This document shows, piece after piece, positions 45,563 through 60,042 of a DNA stretch of 64,000 nt. Within the stretch, counting starts at the first letter, position 1; each line of letters opens with the position of its first letter. The notes under the pieces were generated by a model. It was not told where the DNA came from. It worked only from the letters and a program-made list of their open reading frames with translations, and searched no databases. Source of the DNA: Diplocarpon mali (Eukaryota > Ascomycota > Leotiomycetes > Helotiales > Drepanopezizaceae); contig JAENRP010000014.1 of assembly GCA_024741835.1 (NCBI GenBank), positions 62,640-126,639 on the forward strand, read 5' to 3'. A program made the position numbers and the translations under genes.

Positions 45563-46292
45563 ATGTCGAACGTCGAGCAGAGGCCGTTCGTGCCAGCCAA
45601 GAAAGTCAATTCCGAGTTTCCAGTGTGTTCCCACTGCCCAATCTACCGTAGGTTGAAGCTAACCGGGTCTCGCAGCTCATAGACAGTGACCCGTATGTTC
45701 CCAAAGGCTTTACAACTTGGTACGAAAGAGCAGTGAGACATTGACGGATGTTAGACACTTCAAACGAGTGGTTGGATATGCGCGGAAGTCGGATTATGTT
45801 GCAGGAGCAGCGACCGCTGCACTTGGGCCAGGATTGATGTTGACGTGGGAGAAAATTGCACCTTCACTTGTAGGGAAGGGAGGATTTGCGCCCATCATGC
45901 GACTTTCGGGGGCGGTTGGACTGAGTGCTGGTTTCCTGATGTTCTATCAACGCTCGATATGTGCGACCTTTCTCGAAACTATTAAGTCCGAATCCGAAAA
46001 GGGCTAACCGGATTATGCAGTGCGATTCTACGGCTTCACAGAGAATTCCCGGGAAATTGAGATGGATATGAAGGAGATGGTCAGCAAAGTCAAGAAGGGG
46101 GAGCCACTGTATGGTGTCAGCTCGACAACGCCATACATCCAGGGTGTGGCAAGCAGAAACTCAAGATACTCGGGCGTCTGGTTGCATGTGCTCCCTTGGT
46201 TCAATTTTGTGAATCACAACCAACATGGTGTGGATACGGCGAAATACTACCAGCAAGCTGAGAGAGAATTGGCAGCTGAGGGGAAGAACTAG
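45563..46292 (+). CDS. NADH:ubiquinone oxidoreductase (complex I) 21 kDa accessory subunit
   Basis: A 184-aa accessory subunit of mitochondrial complex I, fungal 21 kDa type. Four exons: 45563-45622, 45676-45692 (only 17 nt), 45755-45960 and 46021-46292, all in phase. FPLIDSDPHFKRVVGYARKSD crosses the micro-exon. Membrane-facing stretches AGAATAALGPGLMLTWEK and MRLSGAVGLSAGFLMFYQRS are followed by LRFYGFTENSREIEMD and the C-terminal half with YGVSSTTPYIQGVASRNSRY and WLHVLPWFNFVNHNQHGVD. These are strong family signatures. The gene lies tail-to-tail with TAD2, 218 bp apart. Confidence 0.93.
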
Positions 46293-46510
46293 TAGTGGAA
46301 GCATGCAAAGAGTTTGTACATAAAGACCGGAATGGGATTTTGCAAGGTTCGATTAGGTGTTGAATGCGGGCTTCTGTCTTCAGATATCGTCTTCCTGTCT
46401 TGTTGCTTTATATTTCGGCACCCTGCAGCTGTGGCGTTGCCCAGCGACCTGCTTTCCGACTGATAGAACGCTTGAGAATTTCGGATATGATCCTATGCAG
46501 GCGCATCACC

Positions 46511-47282
46511 TTATTCACCGATCGTACCTCCCATTGGCTCAACCTCCAACTTCAGCACTCTCTCTTTTTTGCCCCTGGGCTCTGGCGCTCTATCATTCTC
46601 CTGGACATAAAACCTCCTCAGTATGACAATAGCCTCTTCCCTCAACCACCCGCCGTAAACCTCATAATCGTCCTTCTTTCTCCACCTCATCTTTCTTTTC
46701 TCGTCAATTCCCAAGTCAACCCCATCCTCAAGGTTTTCGTCCTCGGTGTCTCTCCCATTCTCACTTTGAATATTTAACACGCCTCCTGTCCCCCCAAACT
46801 TTTCATTACTCCCCCCGAAGAATACTCTCCGCACGCCGAATTGTCTCAATAAACTGGCGCACATGATACACGGCTCAATTGTGACATAGAGATCACACTC
46901 CTTGAGTACCTTCGGGCTATAAATTTTTATGCCATTCTTAGAAGGATCAGCGGCGGTCAGAATCTCATTAATGGCTATAAATTCTGCGTGTCGTGTACCG
47001 TTATAAGTCCGGTTCGTGGCGTTCATGCCTCGACCGATGATGACTCCGTTATGGACGAAGACGCATCCAACGGGCGTTTCTGAGGTTTGGAGAGCGAGAT
47101 CTGCCTGTTTGGCATTAGTTTCATGGCGTTCAAACTCTTAGAACAGTTCATGCCATCGCTAAAGCTTCTCGCATAAATGAGAGATGGGTTTGAGTTTCTT
47201 CGTCGGCCAGTTTTGAAGTAGAAGTTGAGGACATCTCGAGTAAAGTAGTTGCGGGACCAGCGGGAGATTGCAAAACCGTCAT
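46511..47282 (-). CDS. TAD2: tRNA adenosine(34) deaminase catalytic subunit Tad2
   Basis: Converts A34 of tRNA anticodons to inosine, together with Tad3. Two exons, 47282-47154 and 47104-46511, give 240 aa from the first in-frame ATG; the next ATG (47234, MSSTSTSKL) would give 224 aa and is equally likely. The cytidine/deoxycytidylate deaminase motif is complete: TRHAEFIAI supplies the zinc His and the catalytic Glu, and EPCIMCASLLRQFGVRRVFFG the two zinc Cys. An acidic insertion (NGRDTEDENLEDGVDLG) precedes YEVYGGWLREEAIVILRRFY. The intron starts GCATGA and ends CAG: no GT donor fits the frame HLSFMREALAM-ADLALQTSETPVGC, so I infer a GC-AG intron. A short upstream open frame lies in the leader. 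Confidence 0.9.
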
Positions 47283-50200
47283 GGCTGGGATTTCAAGGAG
47301 TGTAATGTATAAATCTGGTGAATTATTGAAGATTTCTCTAGTATACCTGTCAGAGTAAAGTTAGCTGTGAGAGCCACAAAATGCCTAAAAAGAACCTACC
47401 ATATCACTCGCATCAACAGCGGTGACCAAGAAGTTCATGCTGCTATTTGATCAACAAAATATTTACGTGAATATACAGATGTACGTTTACATTCATATTT
47501 ATACCAAGCTCATAGCTTCCAATGTACATGAAATACACGTGACCCAAACTTTTTTACCAGAATATAGATGCCGTTATCACCAGGACTGCTGCTGCTCTCT
47601 CTTTTCTTCCAACACCATTCTAGCAACGCAAACCTCAACCAAACTGAGATTTCGCTCGACATTCCTCTCTACATCTCCAAGAATCATTGATTCTGCTAGC
47701 TCCGCTGTGTACAAACGCAATCCTCTTTTTGCAATACAGATATAATCTGATCGACCTCTGGATCTTGATCCCTTGTGGAGTCGATATATGCTAGGCTAAT
47801 ACCCATGTCCCAGAAAAAACCAGGCTTGTATACGATTGAGATTTGCTGTTAGACTAGATGATAAATCATCATGATGCCCAGGATAAGTCACAGCCCTGTT
47901 CTTCACAAGATAGGGGTGTCGCGAGTTACCACTAAAGCTCAAAAACAATTCGGGCCTCTGCCCTTGATAATCAGTTTCAGGTGATATGGTTTTTTAACGG
48001 GCTCATGCTTGAGTCACAGCTTCTCGGATTCTGTTGAAGTGCACGGCTATTTGCGAGACATAACCGTTCCAGTGTCCTTCCATTTCTTGTATTCTGCTCC
48101 AATGCCATCGTCTCTTCGTTGCCTCAAACACGTTTTTGACACCAGGCTTGAGAAATGTCAGTCTCAATTCTGTGTCCTATTTTCCCTAACTTTGATTACT
48201 GCTTGTACTGTCTGAGTTTTTGAAAATTTTCACCCGCGATATATAGAAGGATCTTCCTTTGTCGTCAACGGTCTGGTTGAACCACTGATTAAACCAGTAA
48301 TTTTAGACTTCAGGGCAAAACTACTGGGCCCAAAATAATGACCAGTAACAGGATTAGGAGTCGCAAAAATCCGAAAAGGTTTGCCTGAGATAAACAATAG
48401 CTAGCGCTTGTAATAAGCATAAATTACTACATTAGAGAATGTGGATGTTGAGTTTGTTCCTCTTCCTCTTTTGCTTCGGTTTCTATTTTTTGGCCTTCTT
48501 GACGCCGGTGAACATTTTTATCACAACTCGCTAACATGAATGATAGGAAATGCCCTTTACCAAAAGCGTAGATACTTCATCTCCCACAGGCATTAACTTC
48601 GGTACTCGCTGGGGGGTGTCAGCTGAACCTAGTGCTACGTAGATCCTCACAGGCAGACCTTTATAGGTTGGCACATCGTGCTAATTAGCGAGTTGGGCTG
48701 GGCCGTTCCAAGATCGCGAGCTGGAAATACTAACGAAAAGAACGATTCACGCATCACGTAGCGACCTGGCTGATTTGAAGGTCAATCGAAAATGCTCTGC
48801 CTAGTTATTGATTCTACTCGACTTCACTCGATCATCTATGGCAACTTGGCAAGTTCCCTTTCAGCGCGTCACCCCTTGCTAACAGATAACTTGTCACCAA
48901 CGAGCTCCGCATCCCTTCTCGGTGGACTTCAAGATCCCCAAACTCATCTAGGTTCAACATAAAATAGAATTTGAAGAATGCGGCAGCTACTGGTACATCT
49001 AACCTCAAGTAATGGATTACCCGATTTTCCCATGCTTGAGTTGACAGCCAACAGGAATAACGATATAAGGAAGATAAATCTCATGCCAGTGAGCCACGAA
49101 ACCTGTGCGTCGAGCACCTGATGGCAATATAACAAGAAACTGATGGTAGGAACTTCGTTTCTCAGTTTAACTGAGTGGAAAGGATATTAATTTGATAGTA
49201 TGATGCGCCGAAATTTTTGAAAATATAATGTTACATTCCTCAAACTTCTAATTCCCGCAAAGATGTGTAATTGCGTTTTATTATTTTCGCTGATTTCTTC
49301 CCCTAATGTTAATGTTCAAAGCTCTTCGGTCTTCTTGGGATGGAACGGGTGGACATAGTACATATGTAAGCAGCATCCCAGCAGGCAATTCTCTTACAGA
49401 CGCGTGAAGATATTGCAGGTCTTGTAATAGATATATAAGTCCTTGGACAATTTGTGCTACTAAAATTATTAACTGAAGCTTAGCCTTTGTTTGCATCTAA
49501 GCTTTTATACAAGCTTGTTGCTGGAGTTGAGGGGTGAATGTTTGCTCCCAATCATAGGCGCAGCAAGAAACGCATCGCATGCCCGTTCCCAAATTTCGAA
49601 AGAACTCCTTTGTATTGTGGCAAATTCAATGATAATTCTCTTTTGATGTTCTTGGTGTTGGCATGATGACAGTGATAAAGGGGTCGGCGAACTTGACCGA
49701 GATCTGCTCACATGTGGGCTTGGTACAAAATTACAAAAGAGAGACTGCGGTCCTGCAAGTGCTGAAGAAAACGCGTGCACCTGTTCCCGATGAACTTGAA
49801 TACCAAACATAGGGCAGTGGCGTATGAAAATACTCTCATATGCAGAAGTAGTGCAAAAGCAGTGACTCATTTGTTTTGGTGACAAGAGAAGACAGAAAGC
49901 TGGTCTGTGCAAAGCAGGTCTATTTGCTTATCAATTTCATTGCAATAAATAGGGTTTCCAGCCACGGTATTTCGATGATATTGAAAAGACACTGATGTAA
50001 TGGAGGCGGAGTGGAAAAGATAGTTCGTTAGGTAAATGAAGTTAATGAATTTCAATAACTTCATCGGCGCAGTAAGCATATTGCTTGCTTTAAATCTCAA
50101 AGGCTGGCGGCAGAAGATATGACTACTATGTTTCTCCATGAGCTGAATGGACCTGTCTGGTAAGCTTAGAAACTGGAACAACACTCATCACACCATGACT

Positions 50201-53200
50201 CTTCCGAGCAGTCTCCGCCTGGTAATAGCATACACTTAGTATTCTGATCCAGTAATAAAAAGATCCTTTCTCGCGATGACGTAGAAAGCGCGGTGCCTAG
50301 ATTACCACATCACGATTGTCCACCGAATCAGTTCCAGGAGCTTTAACCGCACGCTCCGGCTACTATCTCCACTCAATACTCTACAGCTATTTCCAGAGCC
50401 TCTCTTAGTCTCGCAGTCTGTCTATGTTGCGTTTATCCTGAATCAACTAGAAGTGTGTTTGGCTCGGAGCACACCATACCCTCCAACCATCTAGCTATCG
50501 ATCTCACAACAAAACCATCGCATCCGCCTCTTCTATCTGGTAAAACCGTCTCTGATTTGTATGAACGCATTACGAGGAAAATCATATTACTAGACTATTA
50601 ATTTTCAATTTTTCAGTGTTGGAATTTTTTATTTTTTTTTACAGCAGCGTGGGTTTCGATTAGCATTGTTTACTTTCCACCTCGCTTCCGCGGGCCGTTC
50701 TCACTTCCTTTCTTGATGCGAATAGTGATCGCGAGAGTGGTAGGTATATTTATTGAAGCAGAAACACTGTATAGATTAAATCAAGCATTATTTGGTGGTT
50801 AGGAATGGCTTCTCTAGAGCCTTATTTTTCTTCGCTCACCGAAACTTCGAAACCGGATTTTGGGTGCGCTCGAATAATTATAATGCCCTTCACTGCGTAA
50901 TATGCGAGGAGATAAACATGTCATGCGGCGCTTCGGGGACACGATGCTATACGATGGCAGGTAATCGCAGTTAATTTCTCCTCTCAACGAAACGAATGTA
51001 ATTGAATCCAAAACAATCTCTGGCCTCACCATATACCGCTGTGGTAATTTGGGGTTAACAATTATAACATAACATGTCCCTTATTAGAGCCATGGCCACT
51101 CTCTGAAAACTGTCAGGGCTAAAGCTACCAGAGTGTTAAAGTTTCCCGGAGAATTTCTCACTTCCCTCCCTCTCTCAGACTGCAACGTGATTTCCTCACC
51201 CTTCGCTACCATCTTGTCTGCTTCAATCAATTCAAGTTAACTCATCAGTCCATAAACACCTCCCCGATCACGGGACCACTCAATTTCCAGTCCTCTGTTT
51301 TGTAATTTCGGATTATTATTCCTTAACGCCTACCGGTAAGAAAAATAAGTCACCCCGCCTACAAAAATTCCCCCCCTTGATATATGTCCGTGCCTAGATC
51401 TCCTTTCGCGGTCTTATACATTCTTTACTTGCAGCCATAATGTCCATATCAACGAATTCCACCACTTATTTGATGTTAATATAGAATATATAGTTTACTC
51501 CAAGTCATCATGGGGGCGCCAAACTAACTTGCGGTCCCCAGTACTGATAAAGCGGACTGTGATATTGCTGCCTGCCTTTCTTGTGTAGTTGTAGAAATCA
51601 TACTCTTTAGAAAGATGATGATTCAAGTAACATAATAATCAATCTTCCCAGCGTTCCAAAGAGGTTCTCTCGATGACAATGTCTGACCAAAGGGTCGTAT
51701 CACCTGTGCGAGAGACGAGAGATACTTTACGCGAATAATACGGCTGGGGTAGGCCAAAATAGTATGAGCCGTAAAAACTGGAAGGTGCCAGGGGAGTCAT
51801 GTTAATAAATATTCCAGAGAACAGGGTTTTGTTTGTATTATGTTTTCACGTCTGTACCGCTTAACAGAGCGTTGAAATCCGGTGCAAAGAACGTAGGCTT
51901 CCTAGCACTAGTAATACTTGATTTATCGAAGTCTGAAAAGAATAGGCCAAACCTTATAGGTATCGCAAACGGTCATGCCAAAAATGAGATTATCGGAGCT
52001 ATGTATCTCCTCGTTACGTGCAGAATTCCCGATAGTCAGAACATCATAGTTGATCGGCGTGAAAGTGTCTACGGTGCTTCGTAGTAAAGTTTATCAGAAA
52101 CGGATCAACAAGCTTCCGCACAAAAGGCTTAGCAGAATCCCATACAATCGTCTCCTCGCCTGTCCACCGCTTTCTGACTGCGTCACGGGAGCTCGGAGCG
52201 GAATTTTGTGTCGAGTCAAGACAGTCGCGGCGACGAGGCAGATATTTACCGAAGGGTATATCTGAATTGCTGCCGATGACGAATATCACTACTTCACAAC
52301 AATTCTGTGAGCAGGACAGGATCGATAAAATACGTATGGCTATTCGAGACACCGGCGTGATGGGCTTATATCTTAGCCCTCACATTTTCAACCGGTTGTA
52401 AGCTATGTCCATTAGCCTCTTCTGCACAGGCCAAGGGGTTTCACGCGGTTATTGCTAAACATCTTCGATATGCCCCGCGTCAGAAAATACCAGAACCAAT
52501 TGAAATATGTAGACCCTCGCCCGAATTAAAATTTAGATCGTCAAGGTAATTTTTCGTACAACTCAGGCACACTTGTGCATTAGAGTTGGGAAACTCGTCA
52601 GGGGAGCCAGCAGGGTCTCACATGCCTCTGTAACTGTAATTATGTTGAAAGCTACCTGTCTTGAGAGTGCTTGTCCAACGTTTTCCAGATGCGAAACAAT
52701 TTGATACTGCAGATGGATCTATGTTGCGCGATTTGTTTACATATGCCAGGAGTCAGCGCAGTAGCTTGTGAACTCCTAGCTTATTATCTTACCAAGACCA
52801 GATATACAGTATCACGAGAATACCATAGTCCACAGTATAGCAGTAAATTGCAGCGGTTCAAGACTCTCTCTAGCCAAGCAAATATTACCCCTCCATATCA
52901 GACGAATCGCGTTGCCTCTTTTCTTGGCCGTTGAGGTCGGAAAGACAGCCTCTTTACCGTGGACGTGAGAATATTATAATCTGCGTGCAATGTATATGTA
53001 CCTCATGTCTACTACTCTTGGGACGTCCAAGATTCATTCTCTTTCAAGTCGCTTTCCCTTCCTTGCGTGTAGACGACGTCGCAACCAGCCAGCCCACCCT
53101 TCCCTTTCCTCCTTTCTTTAGTAGCTACCGACCTTAGCCAGCAGCTAGGTAAATAAGTTTTTAGATATTGGCGTAAACATATATATGTGTCTGTGTGTGT

Positions 53201-53753
53201 GTGTATTCAGCCGCAGGATTACTCTACCATCCGCGGTGCGTGGCTGCGCATCGAAATACAACAGTTGTCTTTGCGATCCAGATAATCTTCCATCCCTTCT
53301 CATCGCCTTGATTTCCAGTCTGCCTTGACCTCCGATAACATTAGAAGAACGGGCTTTTGGGTAAGCAATAGGATCGGACTGGACTGGACAGAAGAGGGTC
53401 CAGCGCCAGAGTCAAGCAAGTGCCAGATAGCCAGACAACAGGACCGAATACCCTACCCGCCCCGCGCTATAGAGCAGAAGCGGAGCAGATCAAACAACCA
53501 GTGCAGCAACACGGCAGCTCAAATCCAGTCCAATCCAAACAATCTCCCCGTTGTGTGTGCTCCGATTCAACATCAACTCTGCGCCCTTTCCCACGTACCT
53601 ACATTGTAGTCGCATCGCACGCATCACATTTTTACGTCGCAGCGTGGCGCACTAGCCAGCCTCCACCTATCTCTTCTTCGACGTCTAGCCGACTGATCAG
53701 AGCGTTCGTTCACCCCGCCATCATCTACAGCCGTTGCTGTCGCCGTCGCTACC
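47283..53753. other. Gene desert of about 6.5 kb
   Basis: No open frame over about 135 codons, no recognisable domain, no transposon-like terminal repeats, and no tRNA or rRNA signature by eye. The left end carries a possible short upstream open frame of TAD2 (47438 down to about 47345 if a 53-bp intron is removed). The right end carries the promoter and leader of the kinase gene, with a (GT)n run at 53187-53204. The body is AT-rich with many short homopolymer runs and could hold long non-coding RNA, decayed mobile-element sequence or distant regulatory sites. Confidence 0.55.
53187..53204. repeat. GT microsatellite upstream of the kinase gene
   Basis: A mostly pure GT run, interrupted once by CT, follows an AT-rich TATATATG. 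It lies about 550 bp before the kinase start. Confidence 0.75.
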
Positions 53754-55891
<2,138 letters not shown>

Positions 55892-56937
55892 TATGATCCC
55901 CTCAACTGGGGTCGGTTTGGGAGGGGCTTGGTTCTAGTCGGTCGGGCCTGCTCCGGTCTCGTTGCCGTGGCCTTGGATCCTATTATGGATATAGAGGGAG
56001 GCGCTAGCGGAAGGGATCGACTAGTTGGATGGCTGGTTTGGCTGGTCGGCTGGTTTGGGTCTGTCATACTCAAGACGGGTCAAGTGGACATGGATAAAGT
56101 TTGTGTGTGTTGTGTTATGCTGTGCTACGATGTGATATACGGGCGGATTATGCGACGAACTGAATGATACGCAGCGATTAGACGACTTTTTTCTTGGAAG
56201 GGAATTGCATTGTTCTCTCTTCGTTTTTTCTTCCGCTTGATGCGCACGCATCTTTTCGCACCGGTAATGTGTTGGCTCGCATGAGAAGAGTGCCATTAAT
56301 ACGACCGGGGCTCTACATATCGACTTCTGCAAGGGGATTACAGATACACATGACGATACAGACGCGGCTGCGGGCTGACTGATAGAATGCGAATAGTCTC
56401 GAAGAAAATGTAGGGCAGGTGATCAGAATCGCTGCGTAGTGCAGCAGGATAGGCAAGAGGCAACTGAGACTTGGGACGGTGACTGGGTACTGATCGACTG
56501 AGAGATAGAAGGTCGGTGCTTAGGTGCTCTTACTTAGGAATTCAAGCAGATAAGTGGACGGGGATGGAGGGGCGCCGGGTAGCTGTAAAGTTGTTCTTAG
56601 ATGGCTATTGGGATGTGCTCTAGCTTCATTTTAAGCACTATGGGAAAGACGAGTGACCGAAAGGTCTGAACTGTCTTCATCATTGGCCCCCCTTTGGATC
56701 AATGCACAACGCCTGCTCTGTATTTCGTTAAAGTGTCCCAACAAACTCCATATCCCCCAGTCTGATGCTGTTCTGTGCTATGCTTGCTGTCCCTGAAGTA
56801 ATGTGAAGTAAATGAAGTACTGTACAGTAATCAGAAATCCCGAAATAAAACATCAGAACGCGAGGACCAAAATCCAGAAACGACAAGTTGCCAGCCGTAC
56901 CCAACTCCCGAGAGATCGTTCCAAAGTGAACGATACC
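55892..56937. other. Convergent intergenic region, no gene seen
   Basis: The 3' flanks of the kinase and BRR6 genes. The first 200 bp show irregular GT- and GGCTGGT-type simple sequence. I see no gene. Confidence 0.6.
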
Positions 56938-58334
56938 TCACTCAAGTAGACACCTGTCCCCCTTACTGGGGCTACGGTTCTTACTCGGGCTCCTCATCTC
57001 CTTGCTCGGGCTCCTCTGCGGCGTCATGCTCGGCATTATTTGTTGGTACGTCTGTCCGCCGTATAGATCATACCCGAGAGAATTATGCTGCGGTGTCTGA
57101 GGTGGTGCTCCCCAGTGGAAAGGCGGCTGTGATTGTGTTTGGGGGTAGAAGGGCTGGTGTTGTGGGTAGTGGGTTTTGGAGCGGAAGAGGCCGAAGGCAA
57201 GGTTGTTGACCATGATGCAGACTGTAACTATCAAGACGACGAAGATCTGAGGGAGTGTTAGCTCAGAATTTTTGACGTTGCTCAGTTGTGATATAAGAGT
57301 GTGATATAAGAGTGTGATAGAGACATACCATAGCCTTGTAACTTATAGGCTCAATAAAGCTATTGAAGATCTGCGCAAATGTATGGGCGCTGACTTGGGC
57401 CCGTCCAACAGTATCGGGGTCTTTATTCATGCAAATCTCCCAGGCTTCACACGGGCCAGCCAGAGCAGGCAACCGAATATCGGCGCCACACTTATTGATG
57501 ACGTATTCCTGCGCACATTTTGCAATTCCAGTCAACACGAGGGCTTTCTCCTTCTCAGAAGCCTTGTCCACATCTGCCCGGACCGTCATCCAGAAAGACC
57601 AAATCCCGAAAATTGTGATGGCTGCAATAAACCCGTTGACACCTAGCTGGGCGTAGTATGAGAGGATGTTGGGGAGGTTGGGGTGCGTGTCGATGTAATT
57701 GAATATAGATGCAAAAAAGCCCGGCTGAGGCGTCTCTGGTGTTGCCTTCGGAGGCTTAGTGCTTCTGCTTCTGGGTCGAGTCTCGCCGTCTTCCGATTCC
57801 GAGTCCGATCCCTCTCTATAGCCTCTGGTCATATCGTAGTCTCGTTCCATCCGTTTTCTCTTTCGCATCTTTTGCGAAATCGTGTTTCCGTATTTGCCTC
57901 GTCGTTGGTCCATCCGTCCAGGACTATTGCCCTGGAATCCAGCCCCGTATTTTCCGAATATAGGTTGCTTGATAGTACCCGTGCCGCTGGTGAAAGTTGT
58001 CATCGTTTGGATTCTCTGTGGTGGATCAGGGGTGTCATCTAGGTCTGCGATATCTCCTGGCGACGTCTCGACCCCGGACATTTCAGAGAAGACTTCTTGG
58101 TCAAAGGGTTTCCTGGGTGTGTTGAAGGAGGGATTACGAAACTGGGGTGCAGGCGTTGATGACCCTCCTCCAAAAGAGGTCGTTGGTCTTGTGGACTGGA
58201 ATCCGCCTGTAGTTATGTCAGTAATATCTTACCAACTTGCGCATCTACTGACTCTGTTGTTGCTGTGGTGTGGACTGGGGAAATGGCGATTTAGGATCTG
58301 TTGGACCATTGGGTCTCTGCCATTCAAAGTCCAT
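56938..58334 (-). CDS. BRR6: Nuclear envelope protein Brr6/Brl1
   Basis: A 422-aa integral protein of the inner nuclear envelope and ER that works with Apq12 in membrane homeostasis and nuclear pore assembly. Exons are 58334-58253, 58206-57329 and 57246-56938. A disordered N-terminus includes a KMRKRKRMERDYDMTRG basic patch. Two membrane segments, GVNGFIAAITIFGIWSFW and IFVVLIVTVCIMVNNLAF, flank a lumenal domain with the four invariant cysteines of the family (AKCAQEYVINKCGAD and GPCEAWEICMNKDP), which form disulphides. The first exon (MDFEWQRPNGPTDP) is supported by phase 1 joining at a GTCAGT donor. The C-terminal tail repeats SPSK three times (RSPSKEMRSPSKNRSPSK), possible proline-directed kinase sites. 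Fungi other than budding yeasts usually have a single Brr6/Brl1 gene. Confidence 0.94.
57288..57313. repeat. 13-bp tandem duplication inside BRR6 intron 2
   Basis: GTGATATAAGAGT occurs twice head to tail, followed by a partial third copy. It lies 14 bp from the intron's donor site and makes this intron longer (82 bp) than its neighbours. Confidence 0.75.
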
Positions 58335-58650
58335 CGGACTTTCGTGTGATCTTTTCGATTGATTATAGGAGAACATAGTTGGGGGTATTCTGGTGTATCA
58401 AACACAAGGAGGGTGTGAGGCAGAGGCGGATTGTTTACTTCCAAATACATGGCTCCACCTATAGGCGCTAAGCTCAAAGCACGCTAGCTGTCGGCAACCA
58501 ATACAGTTTCGGAGCTTGATATTGCGACTAGCATCTTTTTCAATCACATCTTCATCACTGACACGAAACTTGGTACAGCGTATCAGAAAATAGCTCTTGA
58601 AAGTTCCAACTCCGCTCCGAAATCTGAATCTCTGATTTCACCCTGCCACG
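58335..58650. promoter_or_regulatory. Divergent promoter BRR6/IWS1
   Basis: A 316-bp head-to-head interval holding both promoters and leaders. No clear TATA box. Both genes are housekeeping. Confidence 0.6.
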
Positions 58651-60042
58651 ATGTCAGACGAAGAGCGAGACACGCCACCGCCTCCTGCAGCAAACCCCGA
58701 CCTCGACATGGATAACGAAGAGAACAACCTCAGCGACAACGACTCTGATTTGTCCGAGGTCGACGAGGCTGAGTTTCTCGAATTTGATCCCAAAAGTGTC
58801 GCCCTTGATGATAGACCTCTAGTCGGCATCGACGAAGATGTTGCCCGAACATTAAAGGCTGGAAAGCGTAAGCGGGTAGACAAAGACGGCGATGGAAAGA
58901 AACCAAAGGAAGCAAAGCGCGACAAGAAAAAGCGTGCTCGTCGTGAAGATGATGAGGATCCAGATGGACAAGTTATTGATGGAAAGAGAAACAAGAAGAC
59001 CAAGAGCATCAGAGCAGAGAGAGATAAGGGTGAGAAGCCGAGGGAGAAAAGGCCGGCTACGCCTGAGAATGAAGAGAACCTGACACCCGAAGAGAGGAGG
59101 CGGAGGGCCCTGGATAAGGCAATGGATGCTGCACTGAAGAACCCTAACAAGAGAAGACGCAAGAAGGATGAAGTGGTTAGTCCTTTGTAGCGGAACTTTT
59201 AGCTCTGGATTCTAATTACTACAGGACCTTGAGGAGGCTTTCGATGACGAGATCGCTGCACTAAAGATCAGAATGGAGCAAGCTTGCGAGTCAGATAACA
59301 CAGCTCGTGAGAAGGGCCAGCCTGCTCTACAAAAGCTGAAAATGCTTCCCGAAGTTGTTGCCTTGCTCAACCGAAACACAGTCCAACACTCTATCGTTGA
59401 CCCTGACACTAACTTCTTGCAATCCGTCAAATTCTTTCTCGAACCACTGAATGACGGCAGTCTTCCCGCATACAATATTCAGAGAGACCTGTTTGCGGCT
59501 CTGACAAAATTACCCATTGAGAAGGAGGCTCTACTTAGCAGTGGTATCGGAAAGGTCGTTTTATACTACACTAAAAGCAAAAAACCAGAAATTGGGATCA
59601 AGAGAACTGCAGAGAGACTTCTAGGGGAATGGTCAAGACCAATCTTGAAGCGAAGTGATGACTACAAGAAGCGCAAGGTTGCTACTAAGGAATTCGATCA
59701 CCAGTACGTACCTGTAGATTATTTTCTTCTTGTCTCTACTAACATCTTGACAGAGCCGCTGCCCTCGCACATCGTCCGGGCGGCACGCAATCTTCACAAA
59801 TGCCTGCCTCGCAGCGCATCATCCTATCCCAGAAAGAGCTGGACCGAGAGCGTGTTCTCGCCCTACCTGTTAAAGCTAGTAACAGAGCTAGGATGGAAAG
59901 CGGAAATACCAGTTACACTATCGCTCCAAAGAGTACCTTTGACGTTAGCAAAGGCCTGGATCCTTCTTCTCGACCTATTGGTGCTGGTGGTATGGAAGCC
60001 TTTAGGAAGATGACTGCCAAGCAAGGCAAGAAACGATCTTGA
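58651..60042 (+). CDS. IWS1: Transcription elongation factor Iws1 (Spn1)
   Basis: A 430-aa nuclear factor that binds Spt6 and RNA polymerase II during elongation and mRNA export. Exons 58651-59175, 59225-59703 and 59754-60042 are in phase. The N-terminal 175 residues are acidic then basic and disordered (EEDDEDPDGQ-type and KKRARRE-type runs). The folded TFIIS N-terminal (LW) domain covers about residues 210-310: MLPEVVALLNRNTVQHSIVD, FLEPLNDGSLPAYNIQRDLF and ALTKLPIEKEALLSSGIGKV, up to ERLLGEWSRPILKRSDDY. The C-terminus (ASNRARMESGNTSYTIAPKS, MEAFRKMTAKQGKK) is the conserved fungal tail. Confidence 0.95.
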
